Notes under the pieces: generated by a model
What the model was told of the DNA's origin: nothing
Databases searched by the model: none
Seen by the model: the letters and a program-made list of their open reading frames with translations, nothing else
Part shown: positions 45,625 to 55,430 of the stretch, in pieces
How the letters are laid out: every line of letters starts with the position of its first letter
How positions within the stretch are numbered: the stretch's first letter is position 1
Origin: an uncultured Gemmatimonadales bacterium
Lineage (GTDB): Bacteria > Gemmatimonadota > Gemmatimonadetes > Longimicrobiales > Gaopeijiaceae
NCBI GenBank assembly: GCA_937919655.1
Contig: CALFPJ010000020.1
Coordinates: 62,001-126,000, forward strand
Length of the DNA: 64,000 bases
Reading direction: 5' to 3'
Position numbers and translations under genes: made by a program

Positions 45625-47365
45625 CTACGGCCGCATTGCCTCCACTGGATTGGCGCGCGTAGCGGATCGAGCAGGAAGGACCGTCGCAACGAACCCTGCC
45701 AGGCCCAGAGTCACGACGATCAGCCCGTAGACCACAGGATCGCCGCTGTCGACGCCGAACGTGACCACCGAGAGCTGCTTGGCCATAAGGTATCCGAGTC
45801 CGAGTCCCACCCCCATGCCGACGCCGAGTTGCCAGAAACCCCTGCGAAGCACCATGCGAAGAATCGTACCCGGGCCTGCACCCAGCGCCATGCGTACGCC
45901 CAATTCCTGTCGTCGCTGATTCACCGAGAACGACATCACGCCGTAGAGTCCAACGGCTGCGAGAAAGAGCGCGCTGGCCCCAAAGATCGTGAACAGCGAA
46001 CCAAAGAGCCCAAACGCCCACGTCGCCTGCTCGATGCCCTGAGCCAGGGAGCCCACCTGGTAGACCGGAAGGTTGGCGTCGAGTTCAGTCACCGTCCTGC
46101 GTAGCTCACCGGCCAGCGCCAAGGGCGGCCCCTCCGTCCGCACCACAGCTGACATCGTGCGCATGTCGAAGGCACGCGGTACGACGTAGAGCTGTTCAGG
46201 GCGGAGCTGATCGTCTCCGATCCCACCGACCCCGCCACCGACGTACATGTCGGGGACGACACCCACGATTCTGGCAAACGGGTAGGGGAGTCGTCCCGCC
46301 CAATCTTTACGCGCATACCCAGAGGGGGGCGGTCGCCCAACAGGTTACGCACGAAACTCTCATTCACGATCGCCAGCACCTCGGTCTCATCCCACGGCTC
46401 CGTGGGTGCGAAGTCGCGCCCCTTAAGAATGGAGACCCCCAAAGCATCAAAAAATCCAGATTTGATCACCTTTCCGTTGGCGATGGGATAGTCCCGAGGT
46501 GTCGCATAGCTGTCGCCCTCGATCGTCAGGGGCCAAGTGCCCCCCCCCAGGCCCGGCAGGTCGCTGGTGAGCGCTACGGACCGCGCCCCCGGCAGGGCTT
46601 CCAGGCGCATCTAGAGCTCCTCGAAAAATGCGACGCGACCTTGCTCGGTCGGGTAGTCCGCATCGAACAGGCTTACACGCCCTGTGAGCACGGACTCCGC
46701 CTCAAATCCGAGGTCCATTGAGCGCATGTTCGCCACGCTCTTGATCATGAGACCGGCGGCCACGAGAAGGCCGCAAGACACCGCAATCCCGGTGATCACG
46801 AGGGCAGTGCTGAAGCGCCCCAATCGAAACGACGACGAACCGCGCGCCTCGTCGCGAAGCATGTCTCCGAGTCCCATTCCTAACGCCTTGAGGGCAGGAT
46901 ACAAACCAGCTGCGAGGCTGGCGAGCATCGTTACGGTCAGCGCAAAGACCAGAGCACGTCCATCTACATAGATGTCGATCCAGTAAGGCTTCTGAATGTC
47001 TAAGATTGCAGCATTAAAGAGCCTCACTCCGGCGTACGGATGAGCATCCGCACGCCGAACTTTAAATCTGCAAGCAATGACGACATGACCTCGCCCCCCT
47101 CCCCCTCGTTGATTTCCACCCCGCGGCTTCCGCGCGCGATCGCATACCTCAACCCGAGCATGATCGACTCACGCCAGTACCACCGGCGCGCCCGTCGGAT
47201 ACCGCGCCGGGACGCGATATCATAAAATTCTTGATGCAAGTCACCGAGGATCGTGAGCCCTTTCGACCCCGAGGGCAGCGCGCGCTCTAGGAGCGCGTCT
47301 GCCCGGCGCGGCGGTTGCGGAGCGTGGATCACGACGCCATCCCGGTGTGACCGATCACGCCTCAA
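45625..47365 (-). pseudogene. ADOP-family ABC permease (FtsX/MacB-like), multiply broken
   Basis: The TTG at 47365 opens the family's N-terminal region (ILGDLHQEFYDIASRRG, RARRWYWRES, GVRMLIRTPE) and ends at TGA 47027ish. It resumes in another frame at about residue 400 of a normal member (DGRALVFALTVTMLASLAAGLYPALKALG), so ~1 kb of the first half is missing. An in-frame TAG (46611-46613) and a one-base frameshift near 46290 follow, then an intact C-terminal FtsX domain (VGLYGVMSFSVNQRRQELGVRMALGAG). It is clearly non-functional. Its PadR regulator remains intact just upstream. Confidence 0.85.
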
Positions 47366-47684
47366 GAACTCCGTCTAGACCGTCCCAGAGCTTCAGTAGC
47401 GTGTTCCGCGACCTGCGAAGCTCCTCCATCCCCTGGGGCGTCACTGAAAAGTGACGCTGCGGCAGGTTGCTGCGCCCGTCCGCCGGTTCGCGGACTTCCC
47501 ACGTCAGGTAACCCTTCGTCTCTAGGCGATCGAGCGTCGTATAGAAGGCCCCTTTCGACACCACTCGGTCGGCGTCCTTCTCCAAGCCTTGGCGTACCTC
47601 GTATCCGTTCGCTTGACTGCGGCGTTGAAGGATCGCAAGGAGCACCATCTGCTCGAATTCGCCCAAGTAACTCTTTGTGGCCAT
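47355..47684 (-). CDS. PadR-family transcriptional regulator
   Basis: The 109-residue protein has the PadR winged helix (LGEFEQMVLLAILQ, NGYEVRQGLE, KGAFYTTLDRLETKGYL) and a short C-terminal helix. Such small PadR proteins usually precede ADOP permeases and control them. Here the permease is decayed. Its end overlaps the permease start by 11 bases. Confidence 0.85.
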   Translation of the reverse strand: MATKSYLGEFEQMVLLAILQRRSQANGYEVRQGLEKDADRVVSKGAFYTTLDRLETKGYLTWEVREPADGRSNLPQRHFSVTPQGMEELRRSRNTLLKLWDGLDGVLEA

Positions 47685-47701
47685 GCCGCTTCCTATCCGG
47701 G

Positions 47702-47752
47702 TGGTCTACTTGGTGGACCAGGGCGGTATACAATGTGGACCGCTCTCCACAA
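47702..47752 (-). promoter_or_regulatory. padR promoter with operator-like dyad
   Basis: On the minus strand a -35 TTGTGG (47747-47752) and -10 TATACC (47725-47730) are spaced by 16 bases. The dyad TGGTCTAC-TTG-GTGGACCA (47702-47720), 7 of 8 pairs, covers the likely start site, suggesting autorepression. Confidence 0.5.
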
Positions 47753-47885
47753 GGACGAGGCTTTGGTGGATTCGGTTTCAATCCGGGGCCAGTCGGTCGA
47801 GCGCTCAGTTTCGAGCGCTCTTGTCCATCGCCCCTCCACTCGGTCCCTTGTCCGAATCACCGTCTGACCGAACCAGGAGCGCCTC

Positions 47886-48563
47886 ATGGCAGCCACCAGC
47901 CATTTCACCAGACAGACCTTCGTGTTCATGCAGGAGTTGAAGGAGCACAACGACCGCGAATGGTTCGCCGCCAACAAGCAGCGCTACGAGACCCACGTGA
48001 AAGACGCGTCGATGCGGTTCATCCAGGACTTCGCCCCCGCGCTGGCAAAGCTTAGTCCGCACTTCATGGCAACGCCGCGGTCGCTGTTTCGGATCTATCG
48101 TGACACCCGATTTGGGAAGGACAAGAGCCCCTACAAGACGTACACCGGGATCCAATTCAGGCACGAACAGAGCAAGGATGCGCACGCGCCTGGCTATTAC
48201 CTGCACATCCAGCCGGGCGAAGCCTTCGCGGGCTTGGGCATTTGGCATCCGCATCCAAAGGCACTGCGTAAGATCCGCGAGCACATGGTCGCGGAGCCGG
48301 CCGCCTGGAAGAAGGCAACCCGCGGCAAGAAATTCACCGAAGCAGTCGGGTTGACGGGTGATCGTCTGAGCCGACCCCCGAAGGGATTTGACCCCCAGCA
48401 CCCTCTCATTGAGGACCTCATGTGGAAGGACTTTATCGCGGTAAAACAGCTACCCCAGAAATTCGTCACGTCAGCCGATCTTTCCGGGGAGTTGGCCGGT
48501 GTCTTCCGCAGCGGGACGCCCTTCATGCGGTTCCTGTGCGACGCGTTGGGGGTCCCGTTCTAA
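47886..48563 (+). CDS. DUF2461-family protein
   Basis: The 225-residue protein matches DUF2461/TIGR02453: [45 protein letters not shown] and [22 protein letters not shown]. Its biochemical function is unknown; it is widespread and soluble. It lies ahead of, and on the same strand as, a lactate permease, with 28 bases between. Confidence 0.88.
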   Translation: MAATSHFTRQTFVFMQELKEHNDREWFAANKQRYETHVKDASMRFIQDFAPALAKLSPHFMATPRSLFRIYRDTRFGKDKSPYKTYTGIQFRHEQSKDAHAPGYYLHIQPGEAFAGLGIWHPHPKALRKIREHMVAEPAAWKKATRGKKFTEAVGLTGDRLSRPPKGFDPQHPLIEDLMWKDFIAVKQLPQKFVTSADLSGELAGVFRSGTPFMRFLCDALGVPF

Positions 48564-48591
48564 TGGGTGCGGCTTCCGCGGGGATCAAGTC

Positions 48592-50286
48592 ATGAACGCC
48601 GGACTCCAGGCAGCACTCGCATTATTTCCCATCGCTCTGGGCGGCACTCTTCTTGTCGGCTTCCGCGTGCCCGCCAAGAAGGCGATGCCGGCGGCATACC
48701 TGGCGGCGGTCATCGTGGCGCTCGGCGTTTGGCAGATGGAGCCGATTCGTGTTCTGGCCGCGTCCATCCAGGGCCTCTTTCTGTCGTTCGACCTGCTCTT
48801 CATCATTTTCGGGGCGATCCTGCTCCTCCATACGCTCGAGCGCTCGGGGGGTGTGGCCGCCATTCGCCGAAGCTTTCACGGCGTGAGTGACGACCGTCGC
48901 GTGCAGGTCGTGATCGTCGCCTGGTTGTTTGGATCCTTTATTGAGGGTGCTGCAGGGTTCGGCACACCGGCAGCCGTGGCAGCTCCGCTCCTTGTTGCAC
49001 TCGGCTTTCCCGCAGCGGCGGCGGTCATGCTGGGCATGATGGTCCAGAGTACGGCCGTAACCTTTGGCGCCGTGGGCACCCCGGTGTTGGTGGGGATCCA
49101 GGGAGGCCTGGGTGGAGAGGCATTCTCCGCCGACCTCATGGCGGCAGGACTGACGATGACCGACTACCTGCACGCGGTCACCGCCAAAGCAGTTCTTCTC
49201 CACGCCACGGCAGGGGTACTCATGCCGACCTGGATGGTCGTGATGCTCACGCGCTTCTTCGGCGAAAAGCGGTCTTGGACTGAGGGCCTCTCGATTCTTC
49301 CGTTCACGCTCTTCGGTGGCCTGGCCTTCACCGTGCCGTACGTGCTCTTTGGCACATTCTTGGGCCCGGAGTTCCCCTCGCTCCTCGGCGCCCCGATCGG
49401 CCTCGCGATTGTCGTGACCGTCGCGCGCCGCGGGTGGTTACTCCCCGCCGACAGCTGGGACTTTCCGGCACGCGACCGCTGGGACGAGGAATGGACCAGC
49501 GGCCTAGAGCAGGAACTCGCGGACGTTTCCGACACCAAACGCGTCTCGACGGCGATGGCGTGGGCACCCTACGCGTTACTCGGCCTATTGTTGGTGCTGA
49601 CCCGCCTCCCGTCGCTCCCGATCGGCGGTTGGCTCCAGGGACCGGCCATCGAATGGGCAGGCATTCTAGGGTCAAGTATCACCGCCAGGACGACCCCGCT
49701 CTACCTCCCTGGCTTTGTCCTCCTGGTCGTGGTGGGCCTCACCGCCCTACTCCACCGGATGGAAGGCGCGGCGCTGCGCGGCGCCGTACGTTCGTCCAGC
49801 AGGGTACTTCTAGGTGCGGGCTTCGTACTGATCTTCACAGTGCCGATGGTTCGGGTCTACATCAACTCGGACGTGAACGCGGCGGGACTACTCTCCATGC
49901 CGCTGGCGATGGCCGAATGGGTGGCTGGCAACGTCGGACAGGTGTGGCCCTTCTTCGCGGGCATGACGGGTGCGCTGGGCGCTTTCATCGCCGGGTCTAA
50001 TACCGTGAGCAACCTGATGTTCTCAGCCTTTCAGTATGGGGTCGCGGAACGCTTAGCGATGCCCACGGTCATGATCGTAGCGCTGCAGGCCGTGGGTGCC
50101 GCAGCGGGCAACATGATCGCCATTCACAACGTTGTCGCCGCGTCTGCCACGGTTGGGTTGTTGGGTAAGGAGGGCTCGACGCTGCGAAAGACGATTCTAC
50201 CGACCATCTATTATTTGTTAGTGATCGGGGTGCTGGGATTGCTCGCGGTTCACGTATTCGGCGTCACCGATCCGGGCGTTTCGTGA
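48592..50286 (+). CDS. lctP: LctP-family L-lactate permease
   Basis: From ATG 48592 the 564-residue protein has about 13 helices with family motifs [40 protein letters not shown] and [19 protein letters not shown]. LctP carries lactate and glycolate with protons. The upstream in-frame extension has no membrane pattern, so 48592 is preferred. Confidence 0.9.
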   Translation: MNAGLQAALALFPIALGGTLLVGFRVPAKKAMPAAYLAAVIVALGVWQMEPIRVLAASIQGLFLSFDLLFIIFGAILLLHTLERSGGVAAIRRSFHGVSDDRRVQVVIVAWLFGSFIEGAAGFGTPAAVAAPLLVALGFPAAAAVMLGMMVQSTAVTFGAVGTPVLVGIQGGLGGEAFSADLMAAGLTMTDYLHAVTAKAVLLHATAGVLMPTWMVVMLTRFFGEKRSWTEGLSILPFTLFGGLAFTVPYVLFGTFLGPEFPSLLGAPIGLAIVVTVARRGWLLPADSWDFPARDRWDEEWTSGLEQELADVSDTKRVSTAMAWAPYALLGLLLVLTRLPSLPIGGWLQGPAIEWAGILGSSITARTTPLYLPGFVLLVVVGLTALLHRMEGAALRGAVRSSSRVLLGAGFVLIFTVPMVRVYINSDVNAAGLLSMPLAMAEWVAGNVGQVWPFFAGMTGALGAFIAGSNTVSNLMFSAFQYGVAERLAMPTVMIVALQAVGAAAGNMIAIHNVVAASATVGLLGKEGSTLRKTILPTIYYLLVIGVLGLLAVHVFGVTDPGVS

Positions 50287-50377
50287 TTCTTATGTGGCCC
50301 TGGGGCTCCCGATGCACGTACTGCTAGGAGGGGCTCGCAAACGCCCTACCGCACAATTCCGCCCTGGAGCGCAGACC

Positions 50378-50782
50378 ATGGCCAGAATCATGGTCATCGA
50401 CGACGACCCGAACATCTGCTCCGTTTTGGCACGAGTCCTTATCCGCCATGGGCACGAGGTAGATGTTCACCTTGATGGTCACTCGGCCCTGCGTGCCTTC
50501 CGCGTGTACGGAGCTGATTTGATCGTGACGGACGCGTGCATGCCAGAGACGAACGGGATCGAGCTCTTGTTGGCAGTCGACGAACTCGCACCGCAGGTCC
50601 CCGTTGTCGTGATGTCCGATGGAGGCATCGCTTCCCTGGAATCGGTGCTGACGGACACCCACGACTTCGGTGCCGTGCTCACCCTCGCAAAACCCATCGA
50701 AGTCGACGTATTTCTTGCCGCCGTGCGTAAGGCGCTGTCCGGTCCCACGAACGCCATCGGCGGGATGGCTAGCGCCGGCTAG
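50378..50782 (+). CDS. single-domain response regulator (CheY-like)
   Basis: ATG 50378, with GGAG before it, gives 134 residues: a receiver domain with acidic pocket (VIDDDPN), phospho-Asp in LIVTDACMPETNG, Ser in VVMSDGG and the conserved Lys in LAKPIE. No output domain. No kinase is adjacent. It overlaps the convergent glycosyltransferase by 14 bases. Confidence 0.85.
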   Translation: MARIMVIDDDPNICSVLARVLIRHGHEVDVHLDGHSALRAFRVYGADLIVTDACMPETNGIELLLAVDELAPQVPVVVMSDGGIASLESVLTDTHDFGAVLTLAKPIEVDVFLAAVRKALSGPTNAIGGMASAG

Positions 50783-51869
50783 CAGACTGTTGAAGAAGTC
50801 CAGCCAACAGGGCCGCCACGGCGCCTGCTCCTCCGCCTGACCTCGGTGTGCGCGGCATCTGGAGCAGCTCGTCGAGGCGTTCGATCCATGCCCCTTGGGC
50901 GAACGCTTCGGGCGCGATCTCGAAGCCCTGCAACTCGCGGTTAATGAAAGCCTCGAGTGGGGGCATTTCCCTGAAGTCCGCCCGGCTTACAAAGCCGAAG
51001 GGGATGCCTTCGCGCCAAACCTCCGCAACCATGCCATAGCCGATCTTGGCGACAACCGCGTCGGCGGCGCGTAGCAGGTCAGGCATGAAGATCGGAGCCC
51101 GATTACTGAAAAGGCGAAGGTTTTCGACCCGCTCGGTCTCATGCGCTCCGGTAATTAGAAAGGTGATCTCTGGCCGCGCACGGAGCGCATCAAGGAAGGA
51201 CATGTCTTCGCCGTATCCGCCCATGGTGATGACGACGACTTTCTGCTCTCGGCCCACGCCGAGCGCTTCGCGTGTCCGGGCCGGGTCCGTGCGTGGCTCG
51301 CGGCTGATGGGGTCTACGAACACCGCAGCCGGCTCGCGCTCACAGAGCGGCTCCGTTTGTACGAGCACGGTCGCGCGGGCCCGCCAAGCCGCAAGTTCGG
51401 CAGAGAATCGTGCGAGTTCCGGGACCTCGTCCCAATACGGCTCGTAGAGCCAGGACCAGGTAAAGTTTTCGAGCAGGACGGACGGGACTCCTGCCCTTTC
51501 TGCCACGGCGATCCCCATCGGGGCGATGTCACAAAGCACGGCGGAGCAACCAGACACGGTGACCACGTCAGCCAATGCCTGGACCTGCCCAGCATCGAAA
51601 GGCAGCATGTCGTCGAGGGCGGCTACCGTCGCCGGGATATCCACCACCAGAGCGGAGGCCTGCCGGAAGCCGACATCGCACGCCACTTCGTGGTAGTTGA
51701 ACAGGCCGGACAAGGATTCCTCGAAGAACCAACGCGGCGCGGTTGTGAAGATCTCGAATTCAGCGCCGTTCGCCTGGTGGAGCGCCTCCATCACGGCTGC
51801 GCTCCTCGCGGCATGGCCGTACCCATGGGGCGACACGAAAGCCGCATAGCGTGGGGGAGTGACAGGCAT
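50769..51869 (-). CDS. glycosyltransferase-like protein (GT-B fold)
   Basis: From ATG 51869 the 366-residue protein has an N-terminal HGYGHAARSAAV loop, typical of GT-B enzymes and of the transferase-like part of L-arabinokinase proteins, and a C-terminal nucleotide-sugar half (VVITMGGYGEDMSFLDAL, PDLLRAADAVVAKIGYGMVAEV). Substrates are unknown. It lies 20 bases downstream of the creatininase gene. A start at 51941 would overlap that gene. Confidence 0.72.
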   Translation of the reverse strand: MPVTPPRYAAFVSPHGYGHAARSAAVMEALHQANGAEFEIFTTAPRWFFEESLSGLFNYHEVACDVGFRQASALVVDIPATVAALDDMLPFDAGQVQALADVVTVSGCSAVLCDIAPMGIAVAERAGVPSVLLENFTWSWLYEPYWDEVPELARFSAELAAWRARATVLVQTEPLCEREPAAVFVDPISREPRTDPARTREALGVGREQKVVVITMGGYGEDMSFLDALRARPEITFLITGAHETERVENLRLFSNRAPIFMPDLLRAADAVVAKIGYGMVAEVWREGIPFGFVSRADFREMPPLEAFINRELQGFEIAPEAFAQGAWIERLDELLQMPRTPRSGGGAGAVAALLAGLLQQSASRR

Positions 51870-51889
51870 GTGCGGCTGAGCCGACTGGC

Positions 51890-52651
51890 TCAGGAGCCCA
51901 TCAAGTCCGACGCAATTCCTTCCGCAGCGTTGCGAATGCACCGCTCCCCAATCGCCTTACTCATGCCACGGGCATCACCCAGGATCCCGTTTGGCGTCAC
52001 GGAACGGAACCCGTCGCGGAAAATCCGCTCGGCGAGCGCGTCATCGAAGTGCGCAACGAGTCCCTCTTCGGCACGATCCTCGTGGACGAGGTCCGGGCGA
52101 ATACACAGCATCTCCGAACTCTCGGCGATGTCCGCGTGCCCCCCCACCCGACCTTCAAGCCCTGGGGACTCAGCAGCGACGGCTTCCTGCCAGAAGCCCA
52201 TGAATCCGATCAGATTCGTGTAGGCGTGGACCGTACAGTCAGGGGCCACCGCGGCGCGGAGATCGTCCAGCATATCCGCCAGAGGTCCGAAATTTCCACC
52301 ATGCGACGGTACGAAGTACACGTTACGGAATCCATGACGCGCGAGGCTCACCGTGTAGTCCAGACAAATGGCTTCCAATGTTTGCCGTCTGAGGGACAGC
52401 GTGCCCGCGAAACTCATGTGGTGCTCGGAGCAGCCGATGCGAATCGTCGGCGCGACCAGCGCACCTCCAATGAGTTTCGCGACCTCGACCGCCAACCGGT
52501 CTCCGCGGGCTGCGTCAACCAACAGGGGTAAGTGCGGTCCGTGTTGCTCAACGGCCCCCACGGCGATGACCACCGAGGTAACCCCTGCGGCGAGCGCGGC
52601 CGCGACTTCGGGGGACGTCATCTCTTCCAGGAGTAGGTTCCGTTGGGTCAT
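51890..52651 (-). CDS. creatininase-family amidohydrolase
   Basis: The 253-residue protein from ATG 52651 has the metal-binding motifs of the family: GAVEQHGPHLPLLVDA, FVPSHGGNFG and VGGHADIAESSEML. Members hydrolyse cyclic amides such as creatinine, or formamides in cofactor synthesis (MftE, ArfB). Nothing nearby fixes the substrate. The frame extends upstream to 52858 with no conserved sequence. Confidence 0.85.
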   Translation of the reverse strand: MTQRNLLLEEMTSPEVAAALAAGVTSVVIAVGAVEQHGPHLPLLVDAARGDRLAVEVAKLIGGALVAPTIRIGCSEHHMSFAGTLSLRRQTLEAICLDYTVSLARHGFRNVYFVPSHGGNFGPLADMLDDLRAAVAPDCTVHAYTNLIGFMGFWQEAVAAESPGLEGRVGGHADIAESSEMLCIRPDLVHEDRAEEGLVAHFDDALAERIFRDGFRSVTPNGILGDARGMSKAIGERCIRNAAEGIASDLMGS

Positions 52652-52781
52652 GCGGGAAAGTACGGCAAGACTCACGGACCATCCAGGCGGCCCGACCCTG
52701 CAAAATTGCGCAATGGTGAGATATGCCATTGAATGAGCGATGTTTCGATTAACGACCAGGCAGTTCCCGACGGAGGGCAAT

Positions 52782-53732
52782 GTGATTCGTGTAAAGAATG
52801 GAGTCGCGATCCACGGAGGCGTGGGTACGATCCCCGCTGACGACATGACCGCTGACATGGCGGCGGCATACCGAGAAACGTTGCGCCAATCGCTGCTCGC
52901 TGGCCACGCGGCGCTTCAGGGGGGCGGCTCTTCAGTGGATGCGGTTGCTGAGGCAGTGGCTGTCATGGAGGACTCGCCGCTCTTTAACGCCGGACGCGGT
53001 TCCAACCTGGACGAGCACGGCGTGGTGACGATGGACGCGTCCATCATGCGCGGCTCAGACCTGGACGCAGGGGCAATCGCCGGCGTGACCGATGTCCGCA
53101 ACCCGATCACGCTCGCGCGTTTGGTCATGGAACGGTCACCGCATCTTTTCCTGATCGGTGGGGGGGCTGAAGCCTTCGCGCGCGCCCAGGGCATCCCATC
53201 TACAGAGAACTCCTGGTTTCACACAGAGCGGCGGATCGCTGAACTGCACCGGGCCCGTGAACGCGGCGGCGCGCGCCCTGCAGAAGTGCTTGGGGACGTG
53301 AACCCGATCGACCAGGCAGGCACGGTGGGCGCGGTCGCCATCGATGCATCGGGGACGCTCGCCGCGGCAACGTCGACAGGCGGGATGGCGAACAAGACGG
53401 CCGGCCGGGTCGGCGACTCTCCGATCATTGGGGCGGGCACATACGCGAGTGACCTGTGCGCCGTCTCCTGCACCGGATGGGGTGAGTACTTCATACGCAA
53501 CGCTGCGGCCTTCGACGTGCACGCCCGCATGCGCCACGCCGGGGTCTCTCTGGACGCGGCCACGCACGGCGTAATCTTCGAAACCCTAGGGGCCCAAGTG
53601 CCGCGCTCGGGTGGAATGGTGGCCATGGACGCTCATGGGCACGTCGACTTCTGCTTCAATACGCCCGGGATGTACCGCGGCTGGGTGAATGAGCACGGCA
53701 CGGTCTCGGTGGGGATCTACGCGGGGGATTGA
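52782..53732 (+). CDS. isoaspartyl peptidase/L-asparaginase (Ntn-hydrolase)
   Basis: GTG 52782 follows GGAGG; ATG 52740 is an upstream alternative. The 316-residue precursor has HGGVGTIP at the N-terminus, NAGRGSNLDEHG, the autocleavage/nucleophile site DQAGTVGAVA (Thr) and TSTGGMANKTAGRVGDSPIIGAGTYA. It would self-cleave into alpha and beta chains and remove beta-aspartyl residues or hydrolyse asparagine. It is divergent from creatininase. Confidence 0.9.
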   Translation: MIRVKNGVAIHGGVGTIPADDMTADMAAAYRETLRQSLLAGHAALQGGGSSVDAVAEAVAVMEDSPLFNAGRGSNLDEHGVVTMDASIMRGSDLDAGAIAGVTDVRNPITLARLVMERSPHLFLIGGGAEAFARAQGIPSTENSWFHTERRIAELHRARERGGARPAEVLGDVNPIDQAGTVGAVAIDASGTLAAATSTGGMANKTAGRVGDSPIIGAGTYASDLCAVSCTGWGEYFIRNAAAFDVHARMRHAGVSLDAATHGVIFETLGAQVPRSGGMVAMDAHGHVDFCFNTPGMYRGWVNEHGTVSVGIYAGD

Positions 53733-54302
53733 AGGCACACCGGCGCGGGCTCCGGAGGCCCGTTTGAATCGCAAAAAGAAGTCGATGTCCTCGGCGAAGC
53801 TGAGCCCCTCGCCGTAACCGCCTACAGAGTCGAAATCCGCCTTCCTGCAAAAGACAACTCCGCTGTCCGCTCCAATCAGATAGAGGATGGGGTAGATGAC
53901 CGCGAGAGACGCTCCGATCCCGAGAGACATTCTGCTCATCGTGACGCCTGTGGCGCCGAAAATCACGTCCTCGGTGAGCGTGCGCTCGAGGACGTTGAAG
54001 GTCTCCGGATGGATGAGGGAATCCGCGTCGACAAAGGCAACGACCTCCCCGCAGGCGATTTTGGCGCCCCCATTCCGGGCTGCTGCAATCCGTCTCAATT
54101 CGACCGTGGCGACCCGACAACCTCGCTCGCGAGCGATCTCGGCAGTCCGATCCGTGGACGCGTTGTCGGCTACGATGACCTCGATCCTGTCCGCGCCTCC
54201 TCCATAGCAGCCCCGAGCCTTGTCGACCGTGTCTAGGAGGGGCGTGAGGTACTTCTACTCATTGAACGCAGGGATGACGAGCGATATGTGGGGATGCTTC
54301 AC
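53733..54302 (-). pseudogene. family-2 glycosyltransferase, decayed
   Basis: GTG 54302 opens KHPHISLVIPAFNE then TAG (54255-54257) where related proteins have Glu. The same frame continues: KYLTPLLDTVDKARG, IEVIVADNASTDRTAEIA, AARNGGAKIA and VVAFVDADSLIHP (the DxD site). It also has FAEDIDFFLRFKR, but the C-terminal part is lost where it runs into the asparaginase gene end. Both faults make it non-functional. Confidence 0.75.
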
Positions 54303-54365
54303 GCTGGATCGTTCCTCTTCGCCGGGGTCCCCGTTGTGGGCGACGAAGTCGCCCAGGAGGGCAAG

Positions 54366-55430
54366 TTAGGACCTAGCGTTCCGAGACTCCATGCGAAAGC
54401 CACGCCCCACAAAACCCATCTCCACCGCGAGTTCGGCATTGGCGATGCAGGCACCGGCGGCACCTCGCACGGTAGTGTGCACGAGTATCGTCAGCGCCAA
54501 GCCATGCGGTGGTGATCTCCGGACCTGGGCCACGGTGACCGTCATGCCCCCACCCCGCCCGACGTCCAAACGTGGCTTTGGCCGATCGTCCTCGCGGCGT
54601 AGATACAGCGGCGCATCAGGCAGCGACGCCAACGATGCACATGGCTCCGGTCCACGAAACTTCTCCAGCTCCTCCTCGACCTCCTCGGGGTGGGCTGCGC
54701 GATCAAGGTCCAGAAACACATGCGCGACGTGACCATCCAACACCGGGACACGGTTCACGGCCACACTCCAAGTGGCCGTAATTCCAAGGATCCGATTCAG
54801 CTCAAGCGGGATCTTCTCGGCCTCCCCCTCGATGTGTGGGACGACGTTCCCCGACATGCAAACCGCGCTCGGACCATTGGCTCCGGCACCTGACATCGCC
54901 TGCAGGGTGACGATGACACCCCCCCTCACGCCCCACCTCTTCTGAATAGGAGCAAGTGCCAGGGCGAGACCAGCCACCACACAGTTGGGGTTCGCGATGA
55001 GCGCCCCCGCCTGTGCTCGCCAGGGCTGCTCTCGCACGAGCCGCATCATGCCGGGGTTCACCTCCGGCACAATGAGCGGCACGTCGGGCCGCATGCGGTG
55101 GGCGGACGCGTTCGTGCACACGACATGACCCGCCTCGACCAGAGCAAGCTCGACGGTCGCGGCCACATGACCCGGCAACGCGGAGAGCACCAGGGCCGAC
55201 CCAACTTCCTCACCCGCCCCCTTTAGCCGCATGTGTCGCAGAGAATCCGGCATCTCCTCCGGGAGCGCCCAGTCGGTTACCCCCCCATAGTCCGACTCCT
55301 CAGCCCGTGCCGAAGCGACGACCTCGGCGACCACGAGTCGGGGGTGCGACGCCAAGCGCTGCACGATGCGTTGGCCTACGAGCCCGGTGGCCCCCAGCAC
55401 GGCGACTGGAATACGGCGTCCGAAGGTCAT
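54366..55430 (-). CDS. asd: aspartate-semialdehyde dehydrogenase
   Basis: The 354-residue enzyme makes aspartate semialdehyde from aspartyl phosphate. It has the NADP loop VAVLGATGLVGQRIVQRL, the catalytic Cys in IANPNCVVAGLALALAPI, and a His/Glu-bearing LDGHVAHVFLDL. Its layout is closer to the archaeal/fungal-type Asd than to E. coli Asd. ATG 55430 overlaps the aspartate kinase stop (ATGA), so the two are coupled. Confidence 0.9.
   Translation of the reverse strand: MTFGRRIPVAVLGATGLVGQRIVQRLASHPRLVVAEVVASARAEESDYGGVTDWALPEEMPDSLRHMRLKGAGEEVGSALVLSALPGHVAATVELALVEAGHVVCTNASAHRMRPDVPLIVPEVNPGMMRLVREQPWRAQAGALIANPNCVVAGLALALAPIQKRWGVRGGVIVTLQAMSGAGANGPSAVCMSGNVVPHIEGEAEKIPLELNRILGITATWSVAVNRVPVLDGHVAHVFLDLDRAAHPEEVEEELEKFRGPEPCASLASLPDAPLYLRREDDRPKPRLDVGRGGGMTVTVAQVRRSPPHGLALTILVHTTVRGAAGACIANAELAVEMGFVGRGFRMESRNARS

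Noticed and set aside
53656-54120. Second-frame ORF over the GT2 remnant
   Set aside because: Arg/Gly-rich shadow of the GT2 frame, which carries the real motifs (VADNASTD, VDADS).
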